Shown here: positions 1 through 13,400 of the stretch, in pieces
How positions within the stretch are numbered: position 1 is the first letter of the stretch
How the letters are laid out: the number at the start of each line of letters is the position of its first letter
Assembly: GCF_003589595.1 (NCBI RefSeq)
Contig: NW_020655294.1
Coordinates: 2,533,661 to 2,597,660 of the forward strand
Direction: 5' to 3'
Origin: Hyposmocoma kahamanoa
Lineage: Eukaryota; Arthropoda; Insecta; Lepidoptera; Cosmopterigidae
Length of the DNA: 64,000 nt
Made by a program: the position numbers and the translations under genes
Notes under the pieces: model-generated
Database searches by the model: none
The model's input: the letters and a program-made list of their open reading frames with translations, nothing else
Told to the model about the DNA's origin: nothing

Positions 1-415
1 ATATTTGAGGTTATCACTAATTACATTTTTATAAATGAACTATGGCGGAATGGCCTTTCCCGTCTTGTTCTTCATGGAGACGACGCAATGAAATTTAGAA
101 AGGAAGATGTCCGGTTACAGCAATTAACGGGTACTCTTTTAAAAAAAATGCTAACGTCTGTTTATTTTACAACAACCGCATGACATCACACAACAATATG
201 TTTTCTAAATCATCATTTTGTCAAGGAGGTGTATTTGTCACTCTAATAAACTCACACGTCGGCGAATAGCTTACTTGTACATTGCGTCTGCTTTGATATC
301 ACGTTTGCTGGTTTGCAAACTAAGCACTTGCAAGAAAAATGAATGGTTTTTCGTCGACATTCAAATGTAATGTCAATAAAGGCTTCAATCTTTGCTAGAT
401 ACCTAACATTTTATA

Positions 416-640
416 GCAGTAGATTTCCTTGTGAATGAGTTCGTCCAGGGAAGTACTGCTATCTTATCTATTTCTGCCGCCAAGCAATAATGTGAGCATT
501 ACTGCGTTTCAGTTTTGGAGGTCAAGGTACTGGTGTACCTACGTGGTACTTATTTATCAATATAAGTCTTACGGCGGACGCAGTGGCAGTGTCCCTTGAT
601 CTTTGAGGTTTAATGCACTGCAACTGTTATGGGCAGTCAT
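416..640 (+). repeat. Dispersed repeat family A, copy 1
   Basis: Begins near TTCCTTGTGAATGAGTTCGT CCAGGGAAGTACTGC and has the diagnostic near-palindrome AATAATGTGAGCATTACTGC plus GCAGTGGCAGTG. Family A is non-coding and its copies occur in both orientations throughout the window; class unknown. Confidence 0.7.
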
Positions 641-703
641 AAAAAAATTTGACCAGACAGTTAGGCGTCACAGGGCTATGTTACACGGAGGGAAAGTACC
701 TTC

Positions 704-990
704 GGCTCAACTCACACTGGCGCAGAGTCGAAGCGTCGCGACGCGTCATGTTTTTCGCCTATAGCATATTCACCTGTATTTTCCCATTATTAAGGTATAA
801 ATTTGTGTTATGCAAATATGGAATCGTCGACGCTTGGTTAAAGTCGAACGGTCTCGCCGTGCGTTATTTGCGCCTTGTGACGCGCCAGACGCCGACCTTA
901 CTGTGATCCGGGGGCGCTAATACGAGCGTCGTCGTGTGACGACGCGCGTCGCTTTGCGTTGTAGTGCACTGAGCCAGTGTGAGTTGAGCC
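704..990. mobile_element. MITE-like unit with 18-bp terminal inverted repeats
   Basis: GGCTCAACTCACACTGGC at 704-721 and its exact complement at 973-990, with GC-rich, partly inverted subterminal parts (GTCGCGACGCG / CGCGCGTCGC). No protein recognised. Target duplication not clear. Confidence 0.55.
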
Positions 991-1984
991 TTAAATACCG
1001 TAGATAGAAAATTTTATTGAAAAAAGACTTTATTTTGATTTTAAAAACAATTCGAATTGCATTCAAAGATTTTTAAATAATCGCCTGTAATCGAACAAGC
1101 CAAATGTGAAAAAAGAAGCACCTGTAGTTTTTCTATACTGATCGAAAGCCTCAATCATAAGGATTGTTTTCTTCTAAATAACGTAGCATCTTAAATAAAA
1201 GGAAGACCTACGTATTAACGCTTTTTAAGGTACGTACTGTCCTGCCCTGTATACGAGTATTTAGTAACTCGTAAAATAGAAATATATAGTTGTAAGGGAT
1301 ATTATGATAAACTATTTACCTACCTACTATAAAAAATTTCCTGTACAAACAAAATTCCAATATTTAGACGCTATGGAAAAGTATTATATAACTGAACATT
1401 ACTTACTTAAAAGTAACGCAACGAACAAGTATAATTCTAGCCGAGCTCGTGAAAATAAATATGTACGTCCAAAAGTAAACAACTATTATGGTAAAAGAAC
1501 AAACTGACATGTCTTGCCAATTACATGTAACAAATTAGAATTTTTGAGAGGCGGAGAATTGTTATGTAAATTCACTTTGAAGAAAAGAATAAATTAAGTC
1601 TACTAGTAAGTACTATGTATACTATAGTTTTGTGATTGAGAGTGTAACCTCGCTTTTGCAGTTTGGCGAGTAATTGTGTTACGTTTTCTTGTAAGAAATA
1701 AATAAATAAATCAAACCTGTGTTGGCTTTTACATTCAGTGTTTTTTTGTTGTATTTATTTGTGTCAGTCAAAACATTTGTTCAAACCACATGTGCTGAGG
1801 TTACCGACCGGTCGAAGCGCGGATCATTCATAAACATTTTTATAATAAGAAAATGCGAATTTTAATCGGGCTCAAACTTGAGCAGTTGTTTATCTTTGAA
1901 TGAAATCTTTTCAGTTACTATATTTATCTATAGAAAAGCATAGTGATAAAAGTTGCATATCTCTTAAATAATTATAACTTTTTT

Positions 1985-2135
1985 ATTAAAAAAAACGACC
2001 TCAAACGTTCCTGGAAGTACATCTATTTGCCAAGTTTTATTGAAATCGGTTACCGGAAAGTGTGCGAAACCGGATTCATCCCCTAGTTTGCTACCCTTAG
2101 AGGTGAGATATTTTCTTCAAATTTAAATGGGACCA
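1985..2135 (-). repeat. Dispersed repeat family D, minus copy
   Basis: Reverse complement of ACATCTATTTGCCAAGTTTT, CGGTTACCGGAAAGTGTGCG and CTACCCTTAGAGGTG corresponds to family D (45.7, 58.5 kb). Confidence 0.55.
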
Positions 2136-2392
2136 ATACTGAGCTACCAACCAACCACCACACTTGGAAGAAAATTTGTCTAACTGCTTACTGTTATTTA
2201 ATCTGTGTCATTGTGTTTTCACAGTACAAGAATCCTCACAGCGCGGTTGTGATCAATTGTTTATTATAACATTGTTTATGCTTGCAGACTTGTCGAATCG
2301 ACGCATCCTTTGCATTTGCCAGAATATTTATTTTTGCAACAACCCGCCACCCAGACGTGGGTAGGTTCATATCCTTTTGTTGTAACCCTCTT

Positions 2393-2422
2393 TAAGAACG
2401 AAGAACTTCTTCTTCGTTCTTA
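2393..2422. repeat. Short perfect hairpin
   Basis: TAAGAACGAAGAA, loop CTTC, exact complement. Intergenic, 3' of Kir gene 1. Confidence 0.75.
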
Positions 2423-2814
2423 ATGCGATTCTGTTCCAACGTTTCAGGCTAGCTTGTCCAACTACAAATAAATTATTTTAAAACCAAATTATAACTTTGT
2501 GCTTTTGCGATAGAAACCTTTCGCCCGGGGCCACACAGAAAAATCTTCACTAAGAAGGTTTTTTAAGAAGCCTGGTAGCCACTTTCCCTAAAGAACAAGC
2601 TTGCCTACGTAAAGAAAAAAATCTTTATTTTTTTAATATATTATTTGGACGCAGCATTATCACCCTTGTTTGGCTTCACTGTACCAGTCTAACGTGGTTT
2701 TCACACGTCACTAGGAGTTTTCATACGTCTCGTTACAAAAAGCTGAGTGGAGACCATTTTGGTAACTCATGGAAGTACTGGAAATAAATAACATTTTCGA
2801 TTAAATGTAATTAT

Positions 2815-2935
2815 ACCGGCCTACATTTATTTCTCTTGTGAGGTTGTAATTTGTCTAGATGTATGTCCATGGCATCCGCAATATAGAGTTTCCTAGTGCA
2901 GGCTGTGAATGTGTGCGTTAGAAACAGAAATAAGT
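2815..2935 (+). mobile_element. SINE body fragment
   Basis: GGCCTACATTTATTTCTCTT, ATGTCCATGGCATCCGC and TGTGAATGTGTGCGTTAG match the body of the SINE at 12.5 kb. Head and tail are lost. Confidence 0.6.
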
Positions 2936-2984
2936 CCATATTTTGGACTTTAGATATTTTTACAAACATTGCTTTACAATTTTG

Positions 2985-3478
2985 TTTATGACACCAAGTG
3001 AGGGGACGAACAAGTCGTTCGCCTGGTGATAAGCGTCACACCTGTCCATAACAGTAGCAGGGCCGCTCAAAGGGCACTGCCAATGCGTCTATCACCCTGA
3101 GACATGAGTTGAAAGGGTAACCTGTCACAAACTCGAAATTTTTTTTTCCCGATTTATAACGAAACAGTTATTCTTTCAGGATATGTTGAATGTTTATCGC
3201 AAAGATACGATTAGGTTCGGTTAGGTTAGATTAAGTTAGGTTTAAAAGAAAAAACATTTTCCTCTCAAAATAACTTTCGAGGTTATGAAATTTCGACCAA
3301 ACGTTATTTCTGGAAAATGTCATTTCGATCTACTGATGGGTAACAGTTAAGAAGTCTCGTGTGCCTGTAATTTTACCAGCACCCTTACACTTCAAATCCG
3401 GAATGCATTAATGCTCACGTTACTGCTTGGGGGCAGAAATAGGTAGGGTAGCAATATTTCCCTGGACGAACTCTTTCA
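2985..3478 (-). repeat. Family A copy 2, split by an insert
   Basis: Outer parts (2985-3121 and 3356-3478) are the two halves of family A in minus orientation. About 230 bp between them is foreign and contains a TTAGG-like tract. Confidence 0.65.
3211..3242 (+). repeat. Degenerate TTAGG-type tract
   Basis: TTAGG TTCGG TTAGG TTAGA TTAAG TTAGG TT: six pentamers, three exact copies of the insect telomere unit. Too short to be a telomere; see findings. Confidence 0.6.
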
Positions 3479-3789
3479 TATTCATATTCGTTTATTGCAA
3501 TTCACATGTATAGTACAGATTAATGAGCTTAAATTTTAGAAGGTACAAGGAGTTCTACAAAATGTATGCTAAAAATCACGCAATGGTAAAAGTCGTTAAG
3601 TTCTATAGTCGTCAGTTTTTCATTTTACTTTAACATTGATTTTAAAAACCTAATTAAGAGCCCCATTCTCTTTAACACGCTCTATAGTTAAATTACTATT
3701 TGGCACTCAAGGTTTTCTTTACCTCTCATCTACAGATTGTTTGTTGTTTATGTGATTTTTCATGTGAAATAAAACTGGCTGCATTATAT

Positions 3790-3795
3790 TTTATT
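3790..3795 (-). promoter_or_regulatory. Candidate polyadenylation signal, Kir gene 1
   Basis: AATAAA on the minus strand, about 360 nt beyond the stop codon. It is one plausible signal among several AT-rich hexamers; usage cannot be shown from sequence. Confidence 0.35.
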
Positions 3796-4151
3796 TATGT
3801 CTAGCTAAATATAAATTATTTAATATTGTTAAAAATGTTAGTTGTTACAATAAAATAATATTTTTCTTATTCACATTAGTTCTCTATACTTACATCATTA
3901 AATATGTATAGTTAATATATGTAAAATAAGAAATAAAAAAATATCTTATAGTATTTTTCATGAACTTAATTACCCTCGTTTTCAAATATTGAATAACACA
4001 TAAATTATCTACACGTCAGTTAAATCGATTTAATCACCATTTCTGCTTTTGAATTATCCCTCAGAATGCTGAAGAATTTGGACCCTAACGCCATTGCAAT
4101 GACTGTTAAAGTCTATGTCAGGCTTCAAAAGTTAGAATGTGAAACCAAATT

Positions 4152-4473
4152 TTACTCAGTGATCTGGCCAACATATTTCTCCGGTTGGAACTTTCTAAAC
4201 TTCCATCCAAAGCTTCTTTGAGTTCCTCCTGTCCTATTCAGGCTGGCCGAACTTGCCACAGACCCCCCAACGTTGGTCAATGTCGAGGAATCCTCCTGGC
4301 TGTACGATACGTTGGTCATGGATAAGTTGGGTGACGAAAGGATGTTTCTAGAACATTTAATGTCATCTTCGAATTCTTTGAGTCGACTTGCACTGCACAG
4401 TGGAGTTTCAACCTGTTCTACGCTGTTCAGCCTTTCTGTGTTGATGACGTAGCTCTCTTTTTTTTTGGAATAG
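4152..4473 (-). CDS. Irk: Kir gene 1 exon 9 (C-terminal tail, stop)
   Basis: Acceptor CTCGACAG|C; 322 nt ending TAA at 4152-4154. Starts YSKKKESYVINTERLNSVEQ, then TPLCSASRL, the end of the conserved core, followed by a Ser/Thr-rich tail finishing with KYVGQITE. No classic PDZ-binding terminus is seen. Confidence 0.93.
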
Positions 4474-7400
4474 CTGTCGAGGAGACCGAAGTCAAATTAG
4501 TAAGAGATTATAGTAACTAGATTTATATTTCGAGTTCTTAGGTTTTCGCGATTGTTACACATAGGAAATGAAACTATTTCTCCGGATTTAAATCGCGTAT
4601 ATTTGTTTTTTCAAACAAACCGACATTTCGGGCCCTTTACAGGTCCCATGGTCACGGTTGACTGAGGTGGTGCAGTCTTCAACCAGTTATGTCAGTGTAG
4701 TTCAAAAAATTCATTGAATAAAATAATTTGTTAAAATTAATGTAGCGTAAAATTAAAAATAAGGTATTTAATTAATAACTATTGTAACATAGTGAAAAAA
4801 TAGGGTGGTTTGCATCAATATTAGACATAACTGCTTGAAGACTGTACCACCTCAGTCAATCGTGACTTTGAGACCTGTAAAGGGCCCGAAACGTCGGTTT
4901 GTTTGAAAAAACAAAATATACGCGATTTAAATCCGGAAAAATAGTTTCATTTCCTAGATTTATATTGATTTGTTGCTGGTACATCTTGGGAATGGCCATC
5001 CATTAAGAGTCGATAGTACCTCAGCTCGAATTAAAAATTTTCCCGTACTAATAAGGTACACTTTGCTTAGATCGAGCGGCATCGAGCCATCGACACTGGC
5101 TTTATTTCAGAATTCATTTTTTATTACAAATGAAATGGAAGTCGTTTGAAAAATGTATATCTTATAATATACGTGGTCTATTTAGTTCAGTTGATATAAA
5201 AAAAAACCATTGGTATATGTAAAGTATTTTTTCCATCGTGAAAACTTTTAGAAATCGTGTTTTGACACTTTATACTAACCAGTGTATACCCTCACTTTTA
5301 CTATATATCTTTTCCAAAGTGATTGGTTCAACACTTTCACTGTTATGCGGTATCAACCAAAGCCGTTTGAGTTAGTACAGATTCTTAATGTGTACCAGCA
5401 AACTAATAATTACAAAAGTATAATTTAAACAAAACGTTCAATAGGTACTTACAGATTACAGATGCAGAGATTGTAAGAAAATATAAATTAATGACAGTAC
5501 TGACCGTAAAACATTTTTGAAGCGGTATCCCCAGATGATCTCCTTTGAAAGATACGAGGTTCTGCTCTGAGTCACGGTGCCCATGTTCTTCGAAGATCCA
5601 TTTAGGGTAACTACGATTTCAAACCTACAACAATAACAACAAAGGTGAAAATTAAAATCAGAATTTTGAAAGTATTATATTTCGTCTAATAATGGATAGA
5701 CCAAGTTAAAATGGCGTTTTATTGCCTTTACCCGAAGACAAGGCAAAGAACTTCTAAAGAGAACTTTCGTGACCTACAAAGTAAAGCAATTTTTCAGTTT
5801 TATGACACTCTTACACGAACTTATGGCAACTTTTATACATTGAAACTTGACTTTAGCGAGTTCTTTATAATTAAGTTTATTGAATACCAGGATGTTTCAC
5901 CATCATGATATTCAATTATTTTTTTGAGAAATTATTCCACTAGTCCGTTATAATTAATTAATACAAAAATCGAACAGTTAAAACAATTATTTCGATCCGG
6001 CTAGATTCGATTCAACGTCTTCTAGCAAATCGTGCCAGACTCTATGTCAACGCTATGAATTTTTCTATGTGCTTGTTGCAGGTGTTTGTTTTGGTTTTTT
6101 AACGACTTTCTTTGCCATAGCGCCATCTGTGGGATATCTATTTCTTCATTCACTTTTTTGTAATCATAGCATAATGAACTTGGTGTCAATTATAACATAC
6201 AAATTACGTATAAGCCAAAAAACAGGTCGCACGTCTTGCGGGGAATTCACGCGCAGTGTTGGTAATTTCCGCTAACTACTATATCGTATCTAGTTTGTAA
6301 GTTTACACAATTGATATGAAATTCATTACTGGCTTATCATAAGTAACTTAATTGACATTTTAGCAAAATTTAGTTATCAATATACGGTTTTTTAATGTCT
6401 TATTTAGTGTCAGTTTTATTGTTAAGCAAAACCTGTGTGATTGACATTTTTATTAGCAAAAAAAACCTTAAGTGCACTTACAGATAATTTCAACGCAGTA
6501 TGGCACAAAAATACATCGACTCATCCGAAGAACAGAGTCCGATGTGATTATATAGCGAAAAGAGAATAAGTACGTTACGAGAACAATTTCGTTATTCAAA
6601 CTAAGGCCTATGTAAAGGTATTTTGAGAATTTATATATCTTACTTCGTTTCGGAAATATAAAATCGAACAAAGGTCGATCTGACATCCACAGCGAAGAAG
6701 AATTAATGAAATGTCCTATATCCTGAGAACAAGTAATCTTACACATAGACCTTTGTTCTACGGATGAGTCGATATATAATATTATATTATAATATATATT
6801 TATATATATATATATATTCGTATAAAGTTGTCTGAATTGCAAATAAATAAAAAAATATGTCGAAAATCACCGAAATGCTAATGCGATAGTTATGACAAGG
6901 AGGACAGATTATACTATATGACAATAGCACGTAAAGCTATTATCAAAGTTAAATAATCATTTTCACTTCTCATGCTCTAAAGATACGTCAATATAGCCTT
7001 GCGTAGCGTGAGTAAAGTGCATCATTTAATCCCTCCTCGTCCCAGACGTGACGAAGCACTTAAATCGTTCGAAAGATGCTTGCCAGAAACAGCTAATCGT
7101 GGCATTTTGTTGCGTTTGTTATATCTGTCTGGTTGGAAGAAAAACACAACGAATATTTCAGACTTTTGGTTCCTGATTTTGTTGTAGAGCGTAAACGATT
7201 ATAATAAATAAATTACTTTTTTCTCGCAATCGAAATGGAAAGTAAAGTTTTCACCTCCAAACTAAAATCCAATATAAACCCTCGGAGTAAAGACACCCTT
7301 GCTAAAGCTCGGGTGGCTAACCACCTCGGGTTTACATTTTAGTCTCTCGATAAAAAATATACTATTATTCCATAAGTAAACTTTTTACAATTGAATACGT

Positions 7401-10400
7401 CATTTTGTTAAGCTACTGTTCGTTCGCTGTGCTGACTTCCCTGAAAAGAACGAGCAAGAAACTCTAGGAATTGCTCGTTTCAAGTATAAACTTAAATAAT
7501 AATAATAATAATAACAATAACAATAATAAACGTCACCATCCCGCATGTCGAGGGTCTCGTGAAAGCTGAAACCGAGAAACGCCGGAAGTATCTCGACCTG
7601 GCGCACGAGATCACCGACATGTGGGATGTGGCCTCCACTGAAATAATCCCAATTGTTTTGTCCGCAAATGGGTTAATTCCAGTCAGCCTTTCTAACAGCT
7701 TGAGGCGGTTGGATTTCTGTGGCGTGTCGCTTCCAGCACAAATGCAGAAGGCGGTCCTGCTCGATACGGCACGTATTGTTCGCTGATTCTTGGCCCTGAG
7801 TCCCTGACCCCGGCCGACTGTGCCATTGCCGGAAAATACCGCCTCTCCCATTTAAAAATTCAAAATTAACGTTTTAGGCCTTGGGAGAGGCGAGAGTTTA
7901 AAATAAATACAATAATAAAACCGTTTATTTGTCTCCACACATTAATAAGTAAAAAATTAATAATATATAAAGCTCCACGCAGTGTTTAGAACAATAGTGG
8001 TGTGAGATAAAAAGGTCTGTAGCTCACACACACACGTGGCGGAGTGTTTCACAACGCCCGCCGCTGATATTCTGCCACAGCCTGCCATGTTCATAAAAAG
8101 AAGAAGAACTAACACACATTATCATTCTAGTTCTAAGGTTTCAAGCCGATTATTAGATATTTACCACCCACATGAATCGTTATGCTATGGAATACACTTT
8201 GAACCATAATTGTGTGGAATCTGTCTAGATTAATAAAGATGTATGGAAAGACGACATGAGTCTTCATGTCGTCTTTCCATACATCTTTATCTAACGCGTA
8301 GTCTTCAATTTTGTAACATGACTTTTCAATTAGAATACATTTGATATAAGTTTTAACAAGATCCGTCAATGTATAGCTCGATATGCCGCTGTCTGCACAT
8401 AAATTGAGCAGTCATTAAAGTGTCAGCCTTGTAGCTGTCGTAGATCAGTACCAGGTTGTATCGAATTTTACCTGTAGTCCATCATGTCCTGTGCCGAGAA
8501 ATCGTACAGCGGGCTCTCGGCGTCGATAACGTGGACAACTGTGATAGGCCACAGCAGAAAGGCGTTAGCTTGCTTCAGCTTCAGCTGGTGGATGTAGTTC
8601 TGAACCATCTCGCCTTCTAGTGTACTGAAATATAATAAATGTTTTTGCTTTACTGATGAAGATTTTGTTTTACTGATTATAGAGGGGTAAATCTAAAGGA
8701 AGAGGGGAAGAGGTCGACCTAGGCGGAGCTACATAGACCAAATAAAGGAAAAGACCGGTGTCGTATCATATAAGGAGGTCAAGGAGCTAGATAGGAAAGA
8801 TGATTGGAAGATGCATTCACCGACACGAGTATAACTCTCAAGTTGGATGATGATGAAGAAAAACATTGCAATGAACGTGTCTGTGACCGATGATAGAGAG
8901 AGACTGATGGTAAGCTACACGCCTGTCCATAGAAGTTGCAGTGTGACCCAGAGATTTCTATCGCAAAGCTCTGAGGGGCACTGCCACTGCGCCTATCACC
9001 CTGAAACGTAATGGAAAACGTGTAAAGTTCTAAAACTGCATTAAACTTCGCCTCAGACGAGACCCATGCTTAGCAGTGAGACGCATAGTGAGTTGATGAA
9101 CGTTAAAAAACCCAACGAATAGTTAATCCATCGGATTGGGAACTTTCGTTCGTCCAGGAAGGAGTTGCCACCTTACCTATTTCTGTCGCCAAGCAGTAAT
9201 ATAAGCATTACTGCGTTCCGGTTTTGAAGGGTAAGGGTGCTGGTGAAATTAAAGGCAACTTATGTCTCAGAGTGACAGGCACAGTGGCAGTGCGCCTCAG
9301 ATCTTTGCGAATTTAACGCTATACAGGCGTGTCGCTTACTACCAGGCGCACGACTTGTTCGTCCCGTTATTTGGTATCAAAAAAAATCTGTTTTATAGTA
9401 TATTTATTTAAATATATTTACCGAATAGGTTTTAATATGTAAGCTGTGATAGTACTGCTCACAAAATGAACATGGAGTAAATCCCAAACTCTGAATTGCA
9501 GGACCAGCTCGCCGTCTCGGAGACACACCTGGAACATTAGACAGCAAAGTGAAGTAGAGATGTTGCCGTTGCAAAGCTGGACAGTATTTGAATTAGTTGT
9601 AATTAATACAAATAAGTATTTTTATACGTGTTTCTATTACGATCTAATTTATTTTGTAATTATGATTAATACAAAACACGTACAAAAATTTCATGGACCC
9701 TATGGGATTTGAACCCACGAACCCTCGAAGCACTTGAACCCGTCGTGGATTCAAGTCCCCCCGAGTCAATGAAATTTTTTTATGCGTTCGTGGAGTTATT
9801 TCATATGAGGACGGACTAGTATTTATTCAAATAAGTGTTTTTCATTTCATTGAAATATACTTCAAATTGTACACACTCATAGCACGTATGTTGCCCAGGC
9901 TTGGCCGATTTTGACGCTAGAGTCGAAACAAATCTCAGTTCAAATTCAAGTTTTCCCGCACTAAATCAGTTTTATTGCGCGGATCGAGCGACAGAGACAC
10001 TGGCTTTATTTCGGAATTTATTTTTTTATAAACGAAATTAAGCCATTTGAAAATTGTGTATCGTATAGTATACGTGTTCTATTTAGTTCAGTTGATGTTA
10101 AAAAATCATTGGTATATGTAAAGTACCTATTGAATGCAGCGGTTTTTTTGTAAAATTTCGAGGTAAGTTTGTGTTTTTTTTTCTATCATGAAAATTTTTA
10201 AGAATCGTCTTTTCACACCGTGTACTAATCAGTGTATAATATCCTCAATTTTCATATATATTCTCCAAAGTGATTAATTCAACACATTCTCTGTTCTGCG
10301 GAATTAACCAAAGCAATTTGAGGTTGTATTGCTACCAACCATTTACAAATGTACCTACGTAACTTAGAAATGAAATTCATTGGTATATAGGAATGGCATA

Positions 10401-13400
10401 GGAATTTAAACTGTCTATTCTTTAATAGAGACGCAGGCGCTCTCCCTTTGGGCTGCCACTGCTCTTAAATTTATTGCAGTTTCTTGTTACAAAAAGGTTG
10501 TGCCTGTATGTCTAGCATCGTAATGCCCAAACGAATGAACTGATCACAAAGCATTTTAAGTTAATTTAATTGGGATGATTTTTAACTAATTTTACATGTC
10601 ACATGGATCGTTGTGTAGTTAATTGCAACGCCCTAAGATGATCATGTTGATGTAAATCTTGATCTAGGCCACTGTATACCACATGAGAGCCTTAAATAAC
10701 AGAATTACTTACAGTAGCTTTCTTGCTGAATCCTACTGAAGACACTTGTTTGTTTGGTCTAATGAGTTTGGTGAACAGCAAACTGGACAGTCCGCCTGAC
10801 ATTGCTGTACCTGCTACGATCTGAAAACAAAGTATTTATAATACAATGAAATACTTAAAAATATAGATACAGAAATATTTTATGTGATATAACTTACTTC
10901 TATAACCATTACAACTATTGCCTCGGGACATTCTTCGTTGGGAAATCTGATGCCGTAGCCGATTGTCATCTGGAAGTAGTATTAGACAAATCAGTAGAGA
11001 ATACATTTCCTGAGTATTTTATGAAAAAGATTCAAGGACAGTCACGACAATTTCTTTAGAAGGGAAAAACGGGGGAAAGAGAGGTGGAAGATGACCGATA
11101 CGACGAAAAGGTTCCTGTCATGTCAAGAAATCAAGTAGGTGCACGAAAGGAGCCTTCCCACACAACGTACCATGGCGCACTTTGGGAAACAATCAGCGAG
11201 TAAGTAAGTAAGTAAGTAAGTAAGTAATTTATTTATTTGTACATAAAAATAAATACAGTTCAGTTACCAATAACAGGAACAGGAACATATTACACCTTAT
11301 GGAATACGTATGTTTAAGACATGTACTTTTAAACTTTATCTAAACCGGTTACACTGGCTCCTACACTAGGCAAAGCCTGTCTCGTAGGTAACCAATTCTG
11401 GAAAGAATGTAAAGTCTGTTCCAATCCATTCCGAACAAACAGCAAACAAGAGTGTTTGATGACTCAATATATCGAACAAGCAACACATTCACGTATATTT
11501 CGAAGACATCGACTTGATATCTCACCATTGTCTCCAACAACATTCATCCGAACAGCATCGCAAAATTGTATGTGAGAAATGGTAGTCCAAAAGTGATGTT
11601 ATTTTCATCTATACATCCATGACCTGTCTATAGTTGCTTATTAATAATAAATTAGGATTTCGGAAATCTTAGATATGGCTAGAAGACTCAATTTAACAAA
11701 TCCATTCATTCAGTTAATTAATCGATATGTAGTTGGCATTACAAGTGGCCATCACTAGACCCTCTATGGTCGGTGATTTGTTAGTTTACACTTTGTTCAA
11801 ATTGGACTGAAACGAAGTATACAATATATATTATATGCGAAAAGTTAGTAGAGACGAGAAAATTTCTAAAAACCAATGAATTACTTATTAAACAATGGAA
11901 AATTAAATAATCTTAATTACAAAGCAATTAAATTACTTGTGCGTGCATGTGACTGAGCGAGTGGTCGTGCGCGTGTGTGTATGTGTGTGTGCGTGTTTGT
12001 GTGTGTGTGTGAGAGAGAGAGAGAGTGAGTGAGTGAGTGAGTGTGTGTGTATGTGTGTGTTTGTCTATTTGTCTACTTTCAGAATTTGTTCAACATCCTC
12101 ATAGCAAAGTGATTTGAGCCAATTTTTCACTTTTAAGTTTAGTTCCCTGACTGAGTAATTTTTCAAAGGAAATTCGATACTTATTTTGTTGTAAATAAAA
12201 GGATGGAGAAATGAGCTAAATTTCTGGGCAAAAGCCGATTTCGTTAAGGGTACAGGGATTCTAAACCTACATCTTTGCAGCATTGCGGCATATTCAGGAA
12301 ATCTTAACACCTCCGCGTGCAACTTTGTAACAACGCGCAAAATAAAAATCCCTCGAACACTAAGAACATCCATGTCCTTGTAAACACGGTAGAGTACGGG
12401 TAGAGATTGGCAAATTATTTTACCACGATGGCAAGTATTATAGTGCATGCCATCGACACGATTACGAGCAAGTCAAAGTTAATATGCTGAACAGAGATGG
12501 TTGGCGATTGCTTCACCAACGAGAGCTTGGCTCTTAAAAAAGAATAAGTAATAATAATAATGCACACACCCAACATAGCCCCGCACTGGGGGAATCCTGT
12601 GTCGCGGGTGCCATGGACACACATATAAACAACCACAAATTATACCCAAACTCACGAGAGAAATAAATGTAGGCCATACAAATAATTCTCCCGGCCCGGG
12701 ACTCGAACCTGGGACCTCTGCGTGGCAGTCCGGCATGGTAACCGTTCGGCCACGGAGGCAGTTCAACAGCAGCAGGCAGGCAGGAGGAAGTACATTACAT
12801 AAGTACAGTACATAACAGAGCCGAAACAATATATCAGATCAGACAACTTTCAGACTAATTTGGTAGAAATATTCTTTAATTAACGAAAAACAGACGCACG
12901 CTTGGACACACTCTCAACTGATGTTAAGCGATGATGTGACAGACGATGGCACATGTTTGTCTGAAAAATACTTAAAATAGCACCAAATTGTAGCTTTCGG
13001 CAAACACAAATACCCGGAGCGTAATTCAGTTCTTTTGCTGTATGTACACATTGAGAAGGAGCAAACACAGCGCTTCGCACGAATGTGTGGTCAACGATAA
13101 TAAAGACAATATTTCAAAACTACTTATCAACAATTTCGTTAACAACTTTCATCTGACGTACATATATTGATTATTTTCTTCAGGGTTTTTTGCAAAGAAC
13201 CCTTTAGTCCCAACTAATGGAAACAATGGTACAGTAATATGAGTGACGCATACCTGTGTTTCAACGGACATCATTAGGAGTCCAGCGAAGCTCGACGTTC
13301 CATTAACACAGTGCTGTCTTCCATCGCCAATGTCATCTGCATACGACTGCGCTACAACGTACCAGATCGTGGCGAATAGAAGCCAAAAAGTAAAATGCGA

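Larger units (their letters stand above)
1..4151. other. Left flank, 3' of Kir gene 1
   Basis: No coding exon supported. Holds a family A copy, a MITE, a family D copy, a SINE body and a split family A copy with a TTAGG-like tract. The Kir gene 1 3'UTR occupies at least the right end. Confidence 0.55.

Noticed and set aside
649..906. 85-codon plus-strand ORF
   Set aside because: It overlaps the inverted-repeat MITE unit and shows no domain or splice context.
7492..7851. 119-codon minus-strand ORF
   Set aside because: Antisense shadow of the LINE C-terminal fragment on the plus strand, ending in the AAT microsatellite.
12690..12762. tRNA gene on the minus strand
   Set aside because: Box A and B are good, but the head runs into a SINE body and tail shared with 2.8 and 55.0 kb.
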